Below, piece after piece: positions 8,355 to 17,053 of a stretch of 64,000 nt of DNA; position 1 is the first letter of the stretch; every line of letters starts with the position of its first letter. Location of the stretch: the NCBI RefSeq assembly GCF_004916975.1, contig NZ_STGQ01000001.1, positions 1,822,993 to 1,886,992 on the forward strand, written 5' to 3'. This DNA is from Paenibacillus dokdonensis (GTDB taxonomy: Bacteria > Bacillota > Bacilli > Paenibacillales > Paenibacillaceae). Under the pieces are notes generated by a model. The model was not told the DNA's origin. It saw only the letters and a list, made by a program, of their open reading frames with translations, and did no database searches. The position numbers and the translations under genes are program-made.

Positions 8355-9084
8355 TATGGGCGAAAGCTTTGGACGATATGTCCTGGGGACGGATGCGGAC
8401 ATGATGAATGAGATTACGTCGGCCAATATAGCATGCGGCTTCCATGCGGGAGATCCTTCTGTTATGAGAAAAACAGTGCGTCTGGCTGTCAGCAAAGGGA
8501 TCGCAGTGGGGGCTCATCCGGGACTCCCGGACTTGGCCGGATTCGGAAGGCGCCGGATGGACGTGTCTCCGGAAGATGTCTTTGACATGGTAACCTACCA
8601 AATTGGGGCGCTGCAGGCATTTGTAAGGCAGGAAGGCGGTAATATGCGGCATGTCAAGGCACATGGGGCGCTGTATAATATGGCAGCGGTGGATAGAACG
8701 GTCGCGGAAGCCATTGCAGAAGCCGTCTATGCTATTGATCCCACCCTCATTTTATTCGGTCTCGCGGGAAGCGAGATGATTCAAGCGGGCAGAACAACCG
8801 GCCTGCAAACGGCTCAGGAAGTATTTGCGGACCGGACCTATCAGGATGATGGAACACTGACGCCAAGAAGCATGGCGGGTTCATTAATTGAGAATCCGGA
8901 ACTGGCGGTGAAGCAGGTGCTGCAAATGGTGAAAGAAGGATGCGTCACCACAGTAAGCGGCAAAAAAGTGGCTATCGAGGCGAATACGGTGTGCATCCAT
9001 GGAGATGGAACACAGGCTCTTTCTTTTGCCCAAATGCTGCGGGCTGCACTCAACCAAGAGCAGGTATTGGTTCAAGCTTTGTAA
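8329..9084 (+). CDS. pxpA: 5-oxoprolinase subunit PxpA (LamB/YcsF family)
   Basis: A 251-residue protein of the LamB/YcsF family (PF03746). The family marks DLNCDMGESFG, TSANIACGFHAGDP and RHVKAHGALYN are intact. PxpA is the subunit thought to carry the hydrolase active site of the PxpABC 5-oxoprolinase (pyroglutamate + ATP + water to glutamate). The ATG at 8329 follows AGGGAGGGG located inside the end of pxpC, giving a 26-base overlap. Gene order B-C-A differs from the pxpA-first order seen in many genomes. Confidence 0.93.
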   Translation: MLRLDLNCDMGESFGRYVLGTDADMMNEITSANIACGFHAGDPSVMRKTVRLAVSKGIAVGAHPGLPDLAGFGRRRMDVSPEDVFDMVTYQIGALQAFVRQEGGNMRHVKAHGALYNMAAVDRTVAEAIAEAVYAIDPTLILFGLAGSEMIQAGRTTGLQTAQEVFADRTYQDDGTLTPRSMAGSLIENPELAVKQVLQMVKEGCVTTVSGKKVAIEANTVCIHGDGTQALSFAQMLRAALNQEQVLVQAL

Positions 9085-9105
9085 ACAAAATAAGGGGGGA
9101 TTTAT

Positions 9106-9723
9106 ATGAAAATTCTGATCACGGCATTCGAACCCTTTGGCGGCGATACGATTAACCCGACGCAAAGATTGATCGAAGACATGGAAAAGCAATCTTTTGA
9201 GGGTGCAGAAATTTATACCCTGATGCTGCCGGTAGTTTTCGATGAATGTTCGGAGAATCTGATTCATTCGATCGAATCCATACAACCGGATGCTGTCATT
9301 TGCTGTGGATTAGCCTCAGGCCGGACTTCAATTACTCCGGAGCAAATAGCCATCAATCTCAAAGAAGTACCAAAGGAATCCACGGTTTCAGATAATAAAG
9401 GTGTTCGTCCTGATAACGAATATGTAAACCCGGAAGGCCCGGATGGTTTGTTTACCCGTTTACCGGTCCGCGAGATGATTGAAACCATGAGAGAGCAAGG
9501 TATTCCAGCCTCCATCTCCTATTCGGCGGGGACATTCATATGCAACAATACGATGTATGCTCTTCTTGATTACATCCGAATTCATCAGCTTCCAATCGCA
9601 GGCGGATTTGTCCATTTCCCGGCATCGGAAGAGATGGCCGCGAGTAAGCCGAATCTGCCTTCGCTGTCCCATGAAACCATGCTAAAGGGCTTGATAACAA
9701 TGGTACATACGCTTATTAAATAG
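9106..9723 (+). CDS. pcp: Pyroglutamyl-peptidase I
   Basis: A 205-residue cysteine peptidase of family C15. The N-terminus KILITAFEPFGGDTINPTQ, the glutamate-containing TPEQIAINL block (catalytic Glu), the cysteine motif SAGTFICNNTMY and the histidine in GGFVHFP make up the full catalytic set. It removes N-terminal pyroglutamate from peptides in the cytoplasm. It sits 21 bases after pxpA behind AAGGGGGGA, so release of pyroglutamate (Pcp) and its hydrolysis to glutamate (PxpABC) are encoded in one operon. A terminator follows. Confidence 0.95.
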   Translation: MKILITAFEPFGGDTINPTQRLIEDMEKQSFEGAEIYTLMLPVVFDECSENLIHSIESIQPDAVICCGLASGRTSITPEQIAINLKEVPKESTVSDNKGVRPDNEYVNPEGPDGLFTRLPVREMIETMREQGIPASISYSAGTFICNNTMYALLDYIRIHQLPIAGGFVHFPASEEMAASKPNLPSLSHETMLKGLITMVHTLIK

Positions 9724-9738
9724 TTTGATTAATATCGT

Positions 9739-9764
9739 CCATGCGCTGCATGGGCTTTTTTTTT
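9739..9764 (+). terminator. Terminator of the pxpBCA-pcp operon
   Basis: CCATGC (9739-9744) pairs with GCATGG (9748-9753), then a run of nine T. Confidence 0.8.
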
Positions 9765-9799
9765 CATCATTTACCAGCATGACTGTCAATTAAAAATAG

Positions 9800-9844
9800 T
9801 TGACAACTGACCTCTAAAATCCTTTATAATATATAGACCGATCG
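9800..9844 (+). promoter_or_regulatory. Promoter with LmrA/QdoR-type operator box
   Basis: TTGACA (9800-9805) and TATAAT (9825-9830) are consensus elements with a slightly long 19-bp spacer. AATATATAGACCGATCG (9828-9844) overlaps the -10 element and matches the published B. subtilis LmrA/YxaF(QdoR) box, recalled as AWTATAtagaNYGgTCTA, except near its end. The next gene encodes a TetR repressor of that subfamily and the following one an LmrB-like pump, so autorepression is likely. Confidence 0.7.
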
Positions 9845-9867
9845 TTATAATTGGGAGGTGAACAATA

Positions 9868-10461
9868 ATGGCAGGCAAGCCCAATTCGCGTGAATCCATC
9901 GTGGATACAGCTTCCAAGCTGTTTTTCAAGCAGGGTTATCATGGAACGGGTTTAAACCAGATTGTTAAAGAAAGCTGCTGTCCCAAGGGATCTCTCTATT
10001 ATTACTTTCCCGAAGGGAAGGAGGAGCTAGCACTCGAATGCATACACCGCACAAAATTGATCGTAGCGGATAAATGGAATGATGTATTTGAGAAGGTTCC
10101 CGACCCGGTTCAGGCCGTGCGGCAGTTTATTGAGAATATGGCGGATGAAGCGCTGAAATCCAATTTTGAAGGGTTTATCCCATTCAGCTTTTGGATGGCG
10201 GTCGAAACCTCTGCAATTAGCAATTCATTGCGGGAGGCATGTCAATCCGTGCTTGCTGACTGGCAATTTATTATATCCAGCAGGCTTTTGAAGGAGGGAC
10301 TGGAGAAGCAGCAGGCGGATGAAACCGCCGAGGTTCTTCTGTCTATGCTGGAAGGCTCATTGATATTGGCTCAAACCAACAGAGATACGAGCCATATCTT
10401 ATTGATTTCCAAGTACGCCGGTTTATTGTTGAACGAGATGCTTGGAAGAACACAAACTTAG
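9868..10461 (+). CDS. TetR-family repressor, LmrA/QdoR (YxaF) type
   Basis: A 197-residue TetR protein. The DNA-binding helix-turn-helix is at residues 8-55 (IVDTASKLFFKQGYHGTGLNQIV...PKGSLYYYFPEGKEELA), with the SLYYYFPEGKEEL form characteristic of the LmrA/YxaF subgroup; the C-terminal domain is the ligand-binding helix bundle. In B. subtilis these repressors control drug and flavonoid genes and lose DNA on ligand binding. Start ATG follows GGGAGGTG. A matching operator overlaps its own promoter, and an LmrB-like exporter lies 24 bases downstream, so this is an lmrAB-type operon. Confidence 0.88.
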   Translation: MAGKPNSRESIVDTASKLFFKQGYHGTGLNQIVKESCCPKGSLYYYFPEGKEELALECIHRTKLIVADKWNDVFEKVPDPVQAVRQFIENMADEALKSNFEGFIPFSFWMAVETSAISNSLREACQSVLADWQFIISSRLLKEGLEKQQADETAEVLLSMLEGSLILAQTNRDTSHILLISKYAGLLLNEMLGRTQT

Positions 10462-10485
10462 ATAGACATAACGGAGGATGAGATT

Positions 10486-11922
10486 TTGGAAGCAACCATA
10501 CATCAAAAGAATGAACAACATGAGCAAAAGAAGTTTAAAGTTATACCTATCATGATTGCGCTGTTGATCAGCGGATTCATTGGGATGTTCAGTGAAACAG
10601 CGCTGAATGTCGCATTAAGTGATTTAATGACATTGCTGCATATAGAACCTGCTACCGTGCAGTGGCTGACGACGGGGTACCTGCTTACTCTCGGTATTCT
10701 TGTACCTGTCTCAGGTCTGCTTTTACAATGGTTTACGACGAGACAGCTTTTCGTCACAGCGATCATCTTTTCCATTTTGGGTACACTGATTGCGGCGCTT
10801 GCACCGAATTTTGAGATGCTGATGCTCGCACGCGTCGTTCAGGCTATCGGTACAGGTATTATGCTGCCCTTGATGTTCAATACCATCCTGGTGATTTTCC
10901 CTCCTGAAAAAAGGGGAGCTGCCATGGGCATTATCGGTTTGGTAATTATGTTTGCACCGGCGATCGGACCAACCATTGCCGGACTGCTTATCGAGCATTT
11001 AAGCTGGCACTGGATCTTCTGGCTGTCGCTGCCATTCCTGGTATTGTCACTGGTCTGCGGTATCTTCTTTATGCAGAATGTCTCGAAGATTACGAAACCG
11101 AAAATTGATTTTTTATCCATCCTATTGTCTTCACTGGGTTTTGGCGGTATTGTGTACGGCTTCAGCAGTGCAGGTGAAGGAAGCGGAGGCTGGTCAAGCA
11201 CCAAGGTTATCGTGGCCCTTGCTGTTGGTGTGGTAGCACTTGTGCTGTTTGCTCTTCGTCAACTGCGGATGAAACAGCCGATGATCAATTTGCGGGCATT
11301 CAAATATCCGATGTTTACACTCGGTGTCCTGATGGTATTCATCAGTATGATGATTATTCTATCGTCCATGTTAGTACTGCCGATGTTCCTGCAGAGAGGA
11401 TTCGGCAAAACAGCATTTTATGCAGGTCTGATTATGCTTCCGGGAGGAATTATCAACGGTATCATGTCACCGATTATGGGGCGTCTTTTTGATAAGTACG
11501 GACCAAGATGGCTGGTATTTCCCGGCTTCCTGGTGGCTGCAGTGATGCTTTGGTTCTTCGCCAGTGTCACTCCGACTTCAGCGATTTTTCTAGTCATTGT
11601 ACTTCATACCTGTCTGATGATCGGAATCTCGATGATTATGATGCCAGCGCAAACCAATGGTTTGAATCAGCTTCCGCAGCAGTATTATCCGGATGGAACG
11701 GCCATCATGAACACTTTGCAGCAGGTTGCCGGTGCGATTGGTACCGCGGTTGCGGTCAGCATTATGACAGCAGGGCAGACGCGATATATGAGCCATGCGG
11801 CGAACCCGAATATGCTCGATGCTTTGACGACAGGTGTTCAAGATGCATTTATGTTCGGAATGATTGTCGCTTTGATCGGTTTTGTGAGTGCACTGTTCAT
11901 CAAACGAGTTCATGTGAAATAA
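10486..11922 (+). CDS. lmrB: DHA2-family MFS multidrug exporter, LmrB type
   Basis: A 478-residue transporter with about 14 helices. The first helices (MFSETALNVALSDLM, TVQWLTTGYLLTLG) and the central helices (LARVVQAIGTGIMLPLMF, PPEKRGAAMGIIGL) match the LmrB/EmrB branch of DHA2, exporters of lincomycin, puromycin and similar drugs. The start is TTG at 10486, eight bases after GGAGG; no in-frame ATG is better placed. It is the second gene of the TetR operon and probably induced by its own substrates through the repressor. The precise substrate is not predictable. Confidence 0.87.
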   Translation: MEATIHQKNEQHEQKKFKVIPIMIALLISGFIGMFSETALNVALSDLMTLLHIEPATVQWLTTGYLLTLGILVPVSGLLLQWFTTRQLFVTAIIFSILGTLIAALAPNFEMLMLARVVQAIGTGIMLPLMFNTILVIFPPEKRGAAMGIIGLVIMFAPAIGPTIAGLLIEHLSWHWIFWLSLPFLVLSLVCGIFFMQNVSKITKPKIDFLSILLSSLGFGGIVYGFSSAGEGSGGWSSTKVIVALAVGVVALVLFALRQLRMKQPMINLRAFKYPMFTLGVLMVFISMMIILSSMLVLPMFLQRGFGKTAFYAGLIMLPGGIINGIMSPIMGRLFDKYGPRWLVFPGFLVAAVMLWFFASVTPTSAIFLVIVLHTCLMIGISMIMMPAQTNGLNQLPQQYYPDGTAIMNTLQQVAGAIGTAVAVSIMTAGQTRYMSHAANPNMLDALTTGVQDAFMFGMIVALIGFVSALFIKRVHVK

Positions 11923-11930
11923 CGGAAAGA

Positions 11931-12014
11931 AACTGTCGGGACTTCCCGGCAGTTTTTTTATATATCGAGTTTGAAAATAACCATACTCCTTAGAGAGAGA
12001 ATGGTTATTTTTTT
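11931..12014 (+). terminator. Tandem terminators after the lmrB-like gene
   Basis: First hairpin AACTGTCGGGA / TCCCGGCAGTT (11931-11953) with seven T; second hairpin AAAATAACCAT (11974-11984) / ATGGTTATTTT (12001-12011) with further T. The second is A-rich on its left and could also work on the minus strand. Confidence 0.82.
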
Positions 12015-12147
12015 GCCGAAAATTTAATATTATCATCTGTTTATTCATACAAAACAGTGTTAAAAAAAAATAAAATAAGGAAACTTAAAACAGAATGCAC
12101 CGCTTAAACGCAAATAGGATGATTTTTACTAAGAGAGGAACTTTTCG

Positions 12148-13965
12148 ATGGTGAACAAGTTTAAGCGGGTGCTGATTGGCCGGCCGATGAAAAGCTGAGA
12201 AATCGAAGGCGAAAAGTTGACGAAGCTGAAGGCACTTGCCGTGCTCTCCTCAGATGCGCTTTCCTCAGTGGCTTACGGAACGGAGCAAATTCTGATTGTG
12301 CTGATGGCAGCCGGCTTTGCCGCGGTCTGGTATTCGATTCCCATATCCATCGCAGTTCTGGGACTGTTATTCATATTAATTTTATCTTACCGCCAAACCA
12401 TCTTTGCCTATCCAAGCGGGGGCGGTGCTTATATTGTCGCCAAAACGAATTTAGGCGTCCCGGTTGGCCTGCTGGCTGGCGGCTCCCTGCTGGTTGACTA
12501 TATTCTGACGGTTGCGGTCAGTTCCTCTGCGGGTACGGATGCCATTACATCGGCCTTTCCGTCGCTTCATGATCACCGGGTTCTCATTGCACTGGTCATG
12601 ATTCTCTTCCTTACGATCATGAATCTTAGGGGAGTCACGGAATCGGCCTCTGTGTTGGCCATTCCGGTATACTTGTTCGTCATCTCCATCTTTGTATTGA
12701 TCATATCAGGGGTTATCAAATATGCGTTCGGAGGCATTCATGCGGCTGCCCCCGCGCTTGGTACCACGGTATCCAATGTTAGTCTGTTCCTGCTGCTCAA
12801 AGCTTTCAGTTCCGGCTGTTCGGCATTAACCGGGGTGGAGGCTGTATCAAACGCGATTCCGAACTTCAAGCAGCCCTCAGAGAAAAATGCGGCAAGGACA
12901 CTGATCATGATGGGTACGATTCTCGGTGCCATGTTTATCGGAATCAGCCTGCTGGCATATTGGTACGGAGTTGCTCCGAATCCGAAAGAAACGGTCGTTT
13001 CCCAGATTGCCAACGCCACTTTCGGCAGGGGAGTGATTTACTACATTATTCAAGGCATTACGGCACTCATTTTGTTTTTGGCAGCCAATACGGCATACTC
13101 GGCTTTTCCGCTGCTTGCTTTTATGCTGGCCAAAGACAAATTTATGCCCCGGATGTTTATGGTACGGGGAGACCGTCTCGGTTTTTCGAATGGCATCATT
13201 AATCTGGGCGTCCTGTCGGCGCTGCTCGTTATTGTGTTTCAAGGTAATACGGAAAATTTGATACCCCTGTATGCGCTGGGTGTATTTATTCCTTTTACAT
13301 TGTCACAGCTGGGAATGATGATCCGCTGGACGAAGCTTAGGCCATCCGGCTGGGAAATCAAATTTATCATCAACACGATCGGCATGCTGACTACACTGAC
13401 GATTGCGTTGATCTTTGTATTTACGAAATTCACGCATATCTGGATGGTATTTATATTTCTTCCGATCGTTATCTACATCTTTTATCAGACCGAGCGGCAT
13501 TACCGGAATACGGCGGAACAGCTGCGTATTGACGTGATTCGAGATAAGCCTGTTATTAAAGGAAACACCATTGTGGTTCCGATCGCAGGGATCACCCAGG
13601 TGGTAAAGCAGTCGATAGGATATGCCAAATCAGTTACGGATAACGTCGTTGCCGTCTATGTAGGATTTAATGATGCAGAAATTGAACGGATGGAGAAGAA
13701 GTGGGATGATTGGAATCCAGGCGTACGGCTGATCGTGCTCCGTTCCAGCTATCGCAGCGTAATACGTCCACTCATGAAGTTCATCAATACAGTGGAATGG
13801 AAAACCTCTGCGACAGACCATATCACGGTTCTGATCCCGCAGTTTATTACGAAGCATTGGTGGCAGCATATTCTCCATAACCAGACCAGTCTGCTCCTGC
13901 GGGCATACTTGTTTAATCAGAAGAATGTGGTCATCTCAACGTTTCCGTTTCATCTCAATAAATAA
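12148..13965 (+). pseudogene. kimA: kimA potassium importer interrupted by in-frame TGA at codon 17
   Basis: KimA (YdaO) is an APC-superfamily high-affinity K+ importer. From ATG 12148, after AGAGAGGAA, the frame reads MVNKFKRVLIGRPMKS, then TGA (12196-12198), then EIEGEKLTKLKALAVLSSDALSSVAYG without a frame change, exactly the normal KimA N-terminus. The remaining 582 codons are intact: about 12 helices, GGGAYIV near residue 90, and a C-terminal cytoplasmic domain of the type that binds c-di-AMP. Translation could restart at TTG 12217, losing only the first 23 residues, but no good ribosome site is visible there. I see no ydaO-type riboswitch upstream. Nonsense mutation, readthrough or sequence error are all possible. 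Confidence 0.8.
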
Positions 13966-13971
13966 CATGGG

Positions 13972-13998
13972 AAGCCTGATACGACAAGTATCAGGCTT
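13972..13998. terminator. Bidirectional terminator between kimA and the araC-type gene
   Basis: AAGCCTGATAC (13972-13982) and GTATCAGGCTT (13988-13998) form an 11-bp stem followed by TTTTCC. It overlaps the end of the minus-strand regulator gene. Confidence 0.85.
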
Positions 13999-14884
13999 TT
14001 CCTTTTTTGCGGAACTGGTGTGGAGAGATATTCTTATACTGCCTGAACTGCTGAATGAAGTAGCTGGAGCTTGAAAATCCAACCTCAAGAGCAATATCTG
14101 TCATGCTCATTTCTGTCGTTAGCAGGAGCTTTTCCGCTTCGGTGATTCGGATATAACTTAAATAGTTGGTGAATGTCTTGCCCATGATCGATTTGAATTT
14201 TCTGGAAAAATAACTGTAGCTCATATTGCACAGGCCGGCTGCCGTCTGGGCGTTGATATCATTCATGTAGTTGTAGTCAATGTATTCAAATACTTTCTGC
14301 AGCATCTGGTAGTCGCTGTCATTCAGCGAATGGGCCACCTCCCAGCTCCAATGCTGGTTATGGGTCTTACGCAAAAACCATAAAAAAACACGGCAGATCA
14401 GCGTACGAACAGCAAGCTCGAATCCGAAGCCTTTGGAGCTGAATTCATCATATATTTCTCTGATCAGAGCCGGTATGGGAGTATCATTGATTTCCGCTTC
14501 GGTAAAGACCCTCTGTCCGTTGGAATCAGCGAGCGTAAAGGGCAGTATGTATTTGGATTCAAGAATCGTCCGTGAAGTGGAGTACAGAATCTCAGGATCA
14601 AACTTGACGACAATATAGGAGATTTCCTCACCCATGGAGTAGATAGAATGCGTCTCATGCGAATGGATCAGAATGAGATCGCCTTTGCCGACAACATGGC
14701 ATTCTCCTCCTAGAAAGACCTTGGCTTTACCGGATAGGAAATATAAGATTTCGATATAAATATGCCAGTGCGGACGTACAATGCAGCGTGATTCCTTACT
14801 GGAGTAGTGGATCATGCTTTCGTAAGGAAAGTGGATGGATCCGGCAGCAGACCGGTTGGATTCAAAATACGGCTCAAGCATCAT
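13991..14884 (-). CDS. AraC-family regulator with cupin sensor domain
   Basis: A 297-residue regulator. Residues about 30-110 form a cupin-like AraC arm domain (HWHIYIEILYFLSGKAKVFLGGE...IHSHETH), likely binding a sugar; residues 195-295 are the double helix-turn-helix AraC DNA-binding domain (AAGLCNMSYSYFSRKFKSIMG and MTDIALEVGFSSSSYFIQQFRQYK). ATGATG at 14884 follows GAGGTG. It is divergent from the isomerase gene with 118 bases between, so it probably regulates the sugar locus to its right. Effector unknown. Confidence 0.9.
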   Translation of the reverse strand: MMLEPYFESNRSAAGSIHFPYESMIHYSSKESRCIVRPHWHIYIEILYFLSGKAKVFLGGECHVVGKGDLILIHSHETHSIYSMGEEISYIVVKFDPEILYSTSRTILESKYILPFTLADSNGQRVFTEAEINDTPIPALIREIYDEFSSKGFGFELAVRTLICRVFLWFLRKTHNQHWSWEVAHSLNDSDYQMLQKVFEYIDYNYMNDINAQTAAGLCNMSYSYFSRKFKSIMGKTFTNYLSYIRITEAEKLLLTTEMSMTDIALEVGFSSSSYFIQQFRQYKNISPHQFRKKGKA

Positions 14885-15002
14885 TTCAGCACCTCATTTT
14901 CACCATGACAAATATTTAATATTTTCGGATAGGTTCATTGTATTACTTATTCGGCGATTTTGGTATTCTTACTTTACTTGTTACACAGGAGGAGGCTTAC
15001 AT

Positions 15003-15749
15003 ATGGAAAATATAGCGCTTCAGCTGTATTCCATTAAAGAACTGACAAGCACAGATTTCTTGGGTACGCTGAAAAAGGTGGCAGAGATCGGATATGACGG
15101 CGTTGAATTCGCCGGGTATTTCGGGACATCTGCGGCGGAATTGAAAAAATCATTGGATTCAATTGGACTGCGGGCCGCGGGGAGTCATATCGGTATATCC
15201 GATCTATTGCTTCAGCTCGATCATACCATTGAATACTCGCTTGAGATCGGCAGCCCCTATATTATTTGCCCGGGTCTTCCTGAGGAGATGCGTGAAAGCG
15301 CTGACAGCTACAAGCGTACAGCTGAATCGTTTGATAGGATTGGGGAGCGGTGCAAGGAACATGGCATTCATTTCGGATATCATAATCACGGAATCGAGTT
15401 TCAGAAGTTTGACGGGTTCACCGGCCTGGAACTGCTTGCGAACCATACGCAGCCCGATCATCTATTTCTGGAATTGGATACATATTGGGCAGAACATGCC
15501 GGCTTCCGCTCTGTGGACTGGATTGAGACATTGAAAGAACGCTGTCGTATTCTGCACATCAAGGACATGAAGAGTGAACAGGATAAACGGAACACAGAGA
15601 TCGGTTCAGGTATCATGGATTTCCAATCGATTACTGCGGCTGGCAAGCGTTACGGGGTGGAGTGGTACACGGTAGAGCAGGAGGAATACGAGATTCCCCA
15701 GCTGGAAAGCATCGGTGCCAGTCTCAAATACCTTCGACAAATATTATAA
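15003..15749 (+). CDS. Sugar phosphate isomerase/epimerase (AP endonuclease-2 TIM barrel)
   Basis: A 248-residue TIM-barrel protein of PF01261. Typical strands and metal ligands are visible: YDGVEFAGYFG, GSHIGISD, HFGYHNHGIEF (His and Glu ligands), LFLELDTYW, and RCRILHIKDMK. Relatives isomerise keto sugars or act in inositol and 3-keto-glycoside metabolism. The ATG at 15003 is chosen because AGGAGGAGG ends eight bases upstream; the frame continues upstream without a better start. It opens a run of co-directional genes with Gfo/Idh dehydrogenases, which often use the same substrate. Exact sugar unknown. Confidence 0.87.
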   Translation: MENIALQLYSIKELTSTDFLGTLKKVAEIGYDGVEFAGYFGTSAAELKKSLDSIGLRAAGSHIGISDLLLQLDHTIEYSLEIGSPYIICPGLPEEMRESADSYKRTAESFDRIGERCKEHGIHFGYHNHGIEFQKFDGFTGLELLANHTQPDHLFLELDTYWAEHAGFRSVDWIETLKERCRILHIKDMKSEQDKRNTEIGSGIMDFQSITAAGKRYGVEWYTVEQEEYEIPQLESIGASLKYLRQIL

Positions 15750-15777
15750 ATAATGAATATCAGGGAGATGACTTAAA

Positions 15778-16872
15778 ATGGCTGAACAAGTTCAAAAAAC
15801 ATTGCGTGTAGGTATTATCGGCTGCGGCGGAATCGCAAACGGCAAGCATATACCGAATTTGAATGCGCAGAAAAACGTCGAACTGGTAGCATTCTGCGAC
15901 ATTATTGAAGAACGGGCGATTGAGTCCGCCAAGAAAATCGGTAAGGAAGACATTGCTATTTATACAGATTATCAGGAGCTGCTGAAGGATAAAAGCATCG
16001 ATGTGATTCATGTATGCACACCAAATAAATCCCATTCCTTCATTACCATTGCCGCTCTGGAAGCTGGTAAACATGTCATGTGTGAGAAACCGATGGCCAA
16101 AACTTCCGAGGAAGCAAGAGCCATGCTGGAAGCTGCCAAACGGACCGGAAAAAAACTGACCATTGGCTATGATAACCGCTATCGTCCGGATTCTCTGCTG
16201 CTTAAGAAAATTTGTGAGCGTGGTGATCTTGGCGATATCTATTTCGCTAAGGCTCACGCCATCCGCAGACGTGCTGTACCGACTTGGGGCGTGTTTTTGA
16301 ACGAAGAAGAGCAGGGTGGCGGACCTCTGATTGATATTGGTACTCACGCTTTGGACTTGACCCTGTGGCTGATGAACAACTACAAAGTGAAGAGCGTTGT
16401 AGGTACTGTTTATCACAAGCTGGGCAGTAAAAAAGATGCCGCAAATGCATTTGGACCTTGGGATCCAGAGGAGTTCAAAGTCGAAGATTCAGCATTTGGC
16501 TTCATTACAATGGAAAATGGTGCAACCGTGACGCTGGAATCCAGCTGGGCGCTTAATACGCTCGATGTGGGAGAGGCGAAGGCGACGCTGTGCGGAACCG
16601 AAGCGGGTGCAGATATGCGTGACGGGCTGCGGATTAACGGCGAAGAGCTGGGCCATTTGTATACGAAGCAGCCAGAGCTGAACACAGGTGGGGTTGCTTA
16701 TTTTGACGGGAAATCGGAGGGCCAGGCAGCCAGAGAATGCAGACTATGGATCAATAGCATCTTGAATGATACTGAACCGATGGTACTGCCTGAACAGGCG
16801 CTGGTCGTGACCGAGGTATTAGAAGCGATCTATGAATCCGCCCGGACTGGAAAAACCGTATATTTTGAATAG
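15778..16872 (+). CDS. Gfo/Idh/MocA-family oxidoreductase
   Basis: A 364-residue NAD(P)-dependent sugar or inositol dehydrogenase. The N-terminal Rossmann fold shows GIIGCGGIANGKHIP, the catalytic lysine lies in HVMCEKPMAKT (EKP motif), and the substrate domain has GPLIDIGTHALDLTLWLM with the usual conserved His. It is 28 bases after the isomerase behind CAGGGAGATG, so the two are co-transcribed. Together they probably oxidise and isomerise the same carbohydrate in the cytoplasm. A terminator at 16887-16922 ends the pair. Confidence 0.92.
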   Translation: MAEQVQKTLRVGIIGCGGIANGKHIPNLNAQKNVELVAFCDIIEERAIESAKKIGKEDIAIYTDYQELLKDKSIDVIHVCTPNKSHSFITIAALEAGKHVMCEKPMAKTSEEARAMLEAAKRTGKKLTIGYDNRYRPDSLLLKKICERGDLGDIYFAKAHAIRRRAVPTWGVFLNEEEQGGGPLIDIGTHALDLTLWLMNNYKVKSVVGTVYHKLGSKKDAANAFGPWDPEEFKVEDSAFGFITMENGATVTLESSWALNTLDVGEAKATLCGTEAGADMRDGLRINGEELGHLYTKQPELNTGGVAYFDGKSEGQAARECRLWINSILNDTEPMVLPEQALVVTEVLEAIYESARTGKTVYFE

Positions 16873-16886
16873 AGATGAATAGGAAG

Positions 16887-16922
16887 AAGCTCACCCTTTT
16901 TAAAAGAGAGAGTGAGTTTTTT
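16887..16922 (+). terminator. Terminator after the first isomerase/dehydrogenase pair
   Basis: AAGCTCAC (16887-16894) pairs with GTGAGTTT (16912-16919), with one G-U pair, followed by T's. Confidence 0.65.
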
Positions 16923-17053
16923 CTCTTTATTGATTTTTTATGGAGTGTCGTAAAATTATATTCTTTTGTCGCAATGTTATACTGTATTAACGCCTTTTCC
17001 TGTGATAGATTAATGGCGTGATGTCCTAATATTAAATAATGAGGTGGCTGAAA

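Noticed and set aside
11923..12147. c-di-AMP (ydaO-type) riboswitch upstream of kimA
   Set aside because: The gap is filled by two terminators and an A-rich stretch; I found neither the length nor the conserved blocks of that riboswitch.
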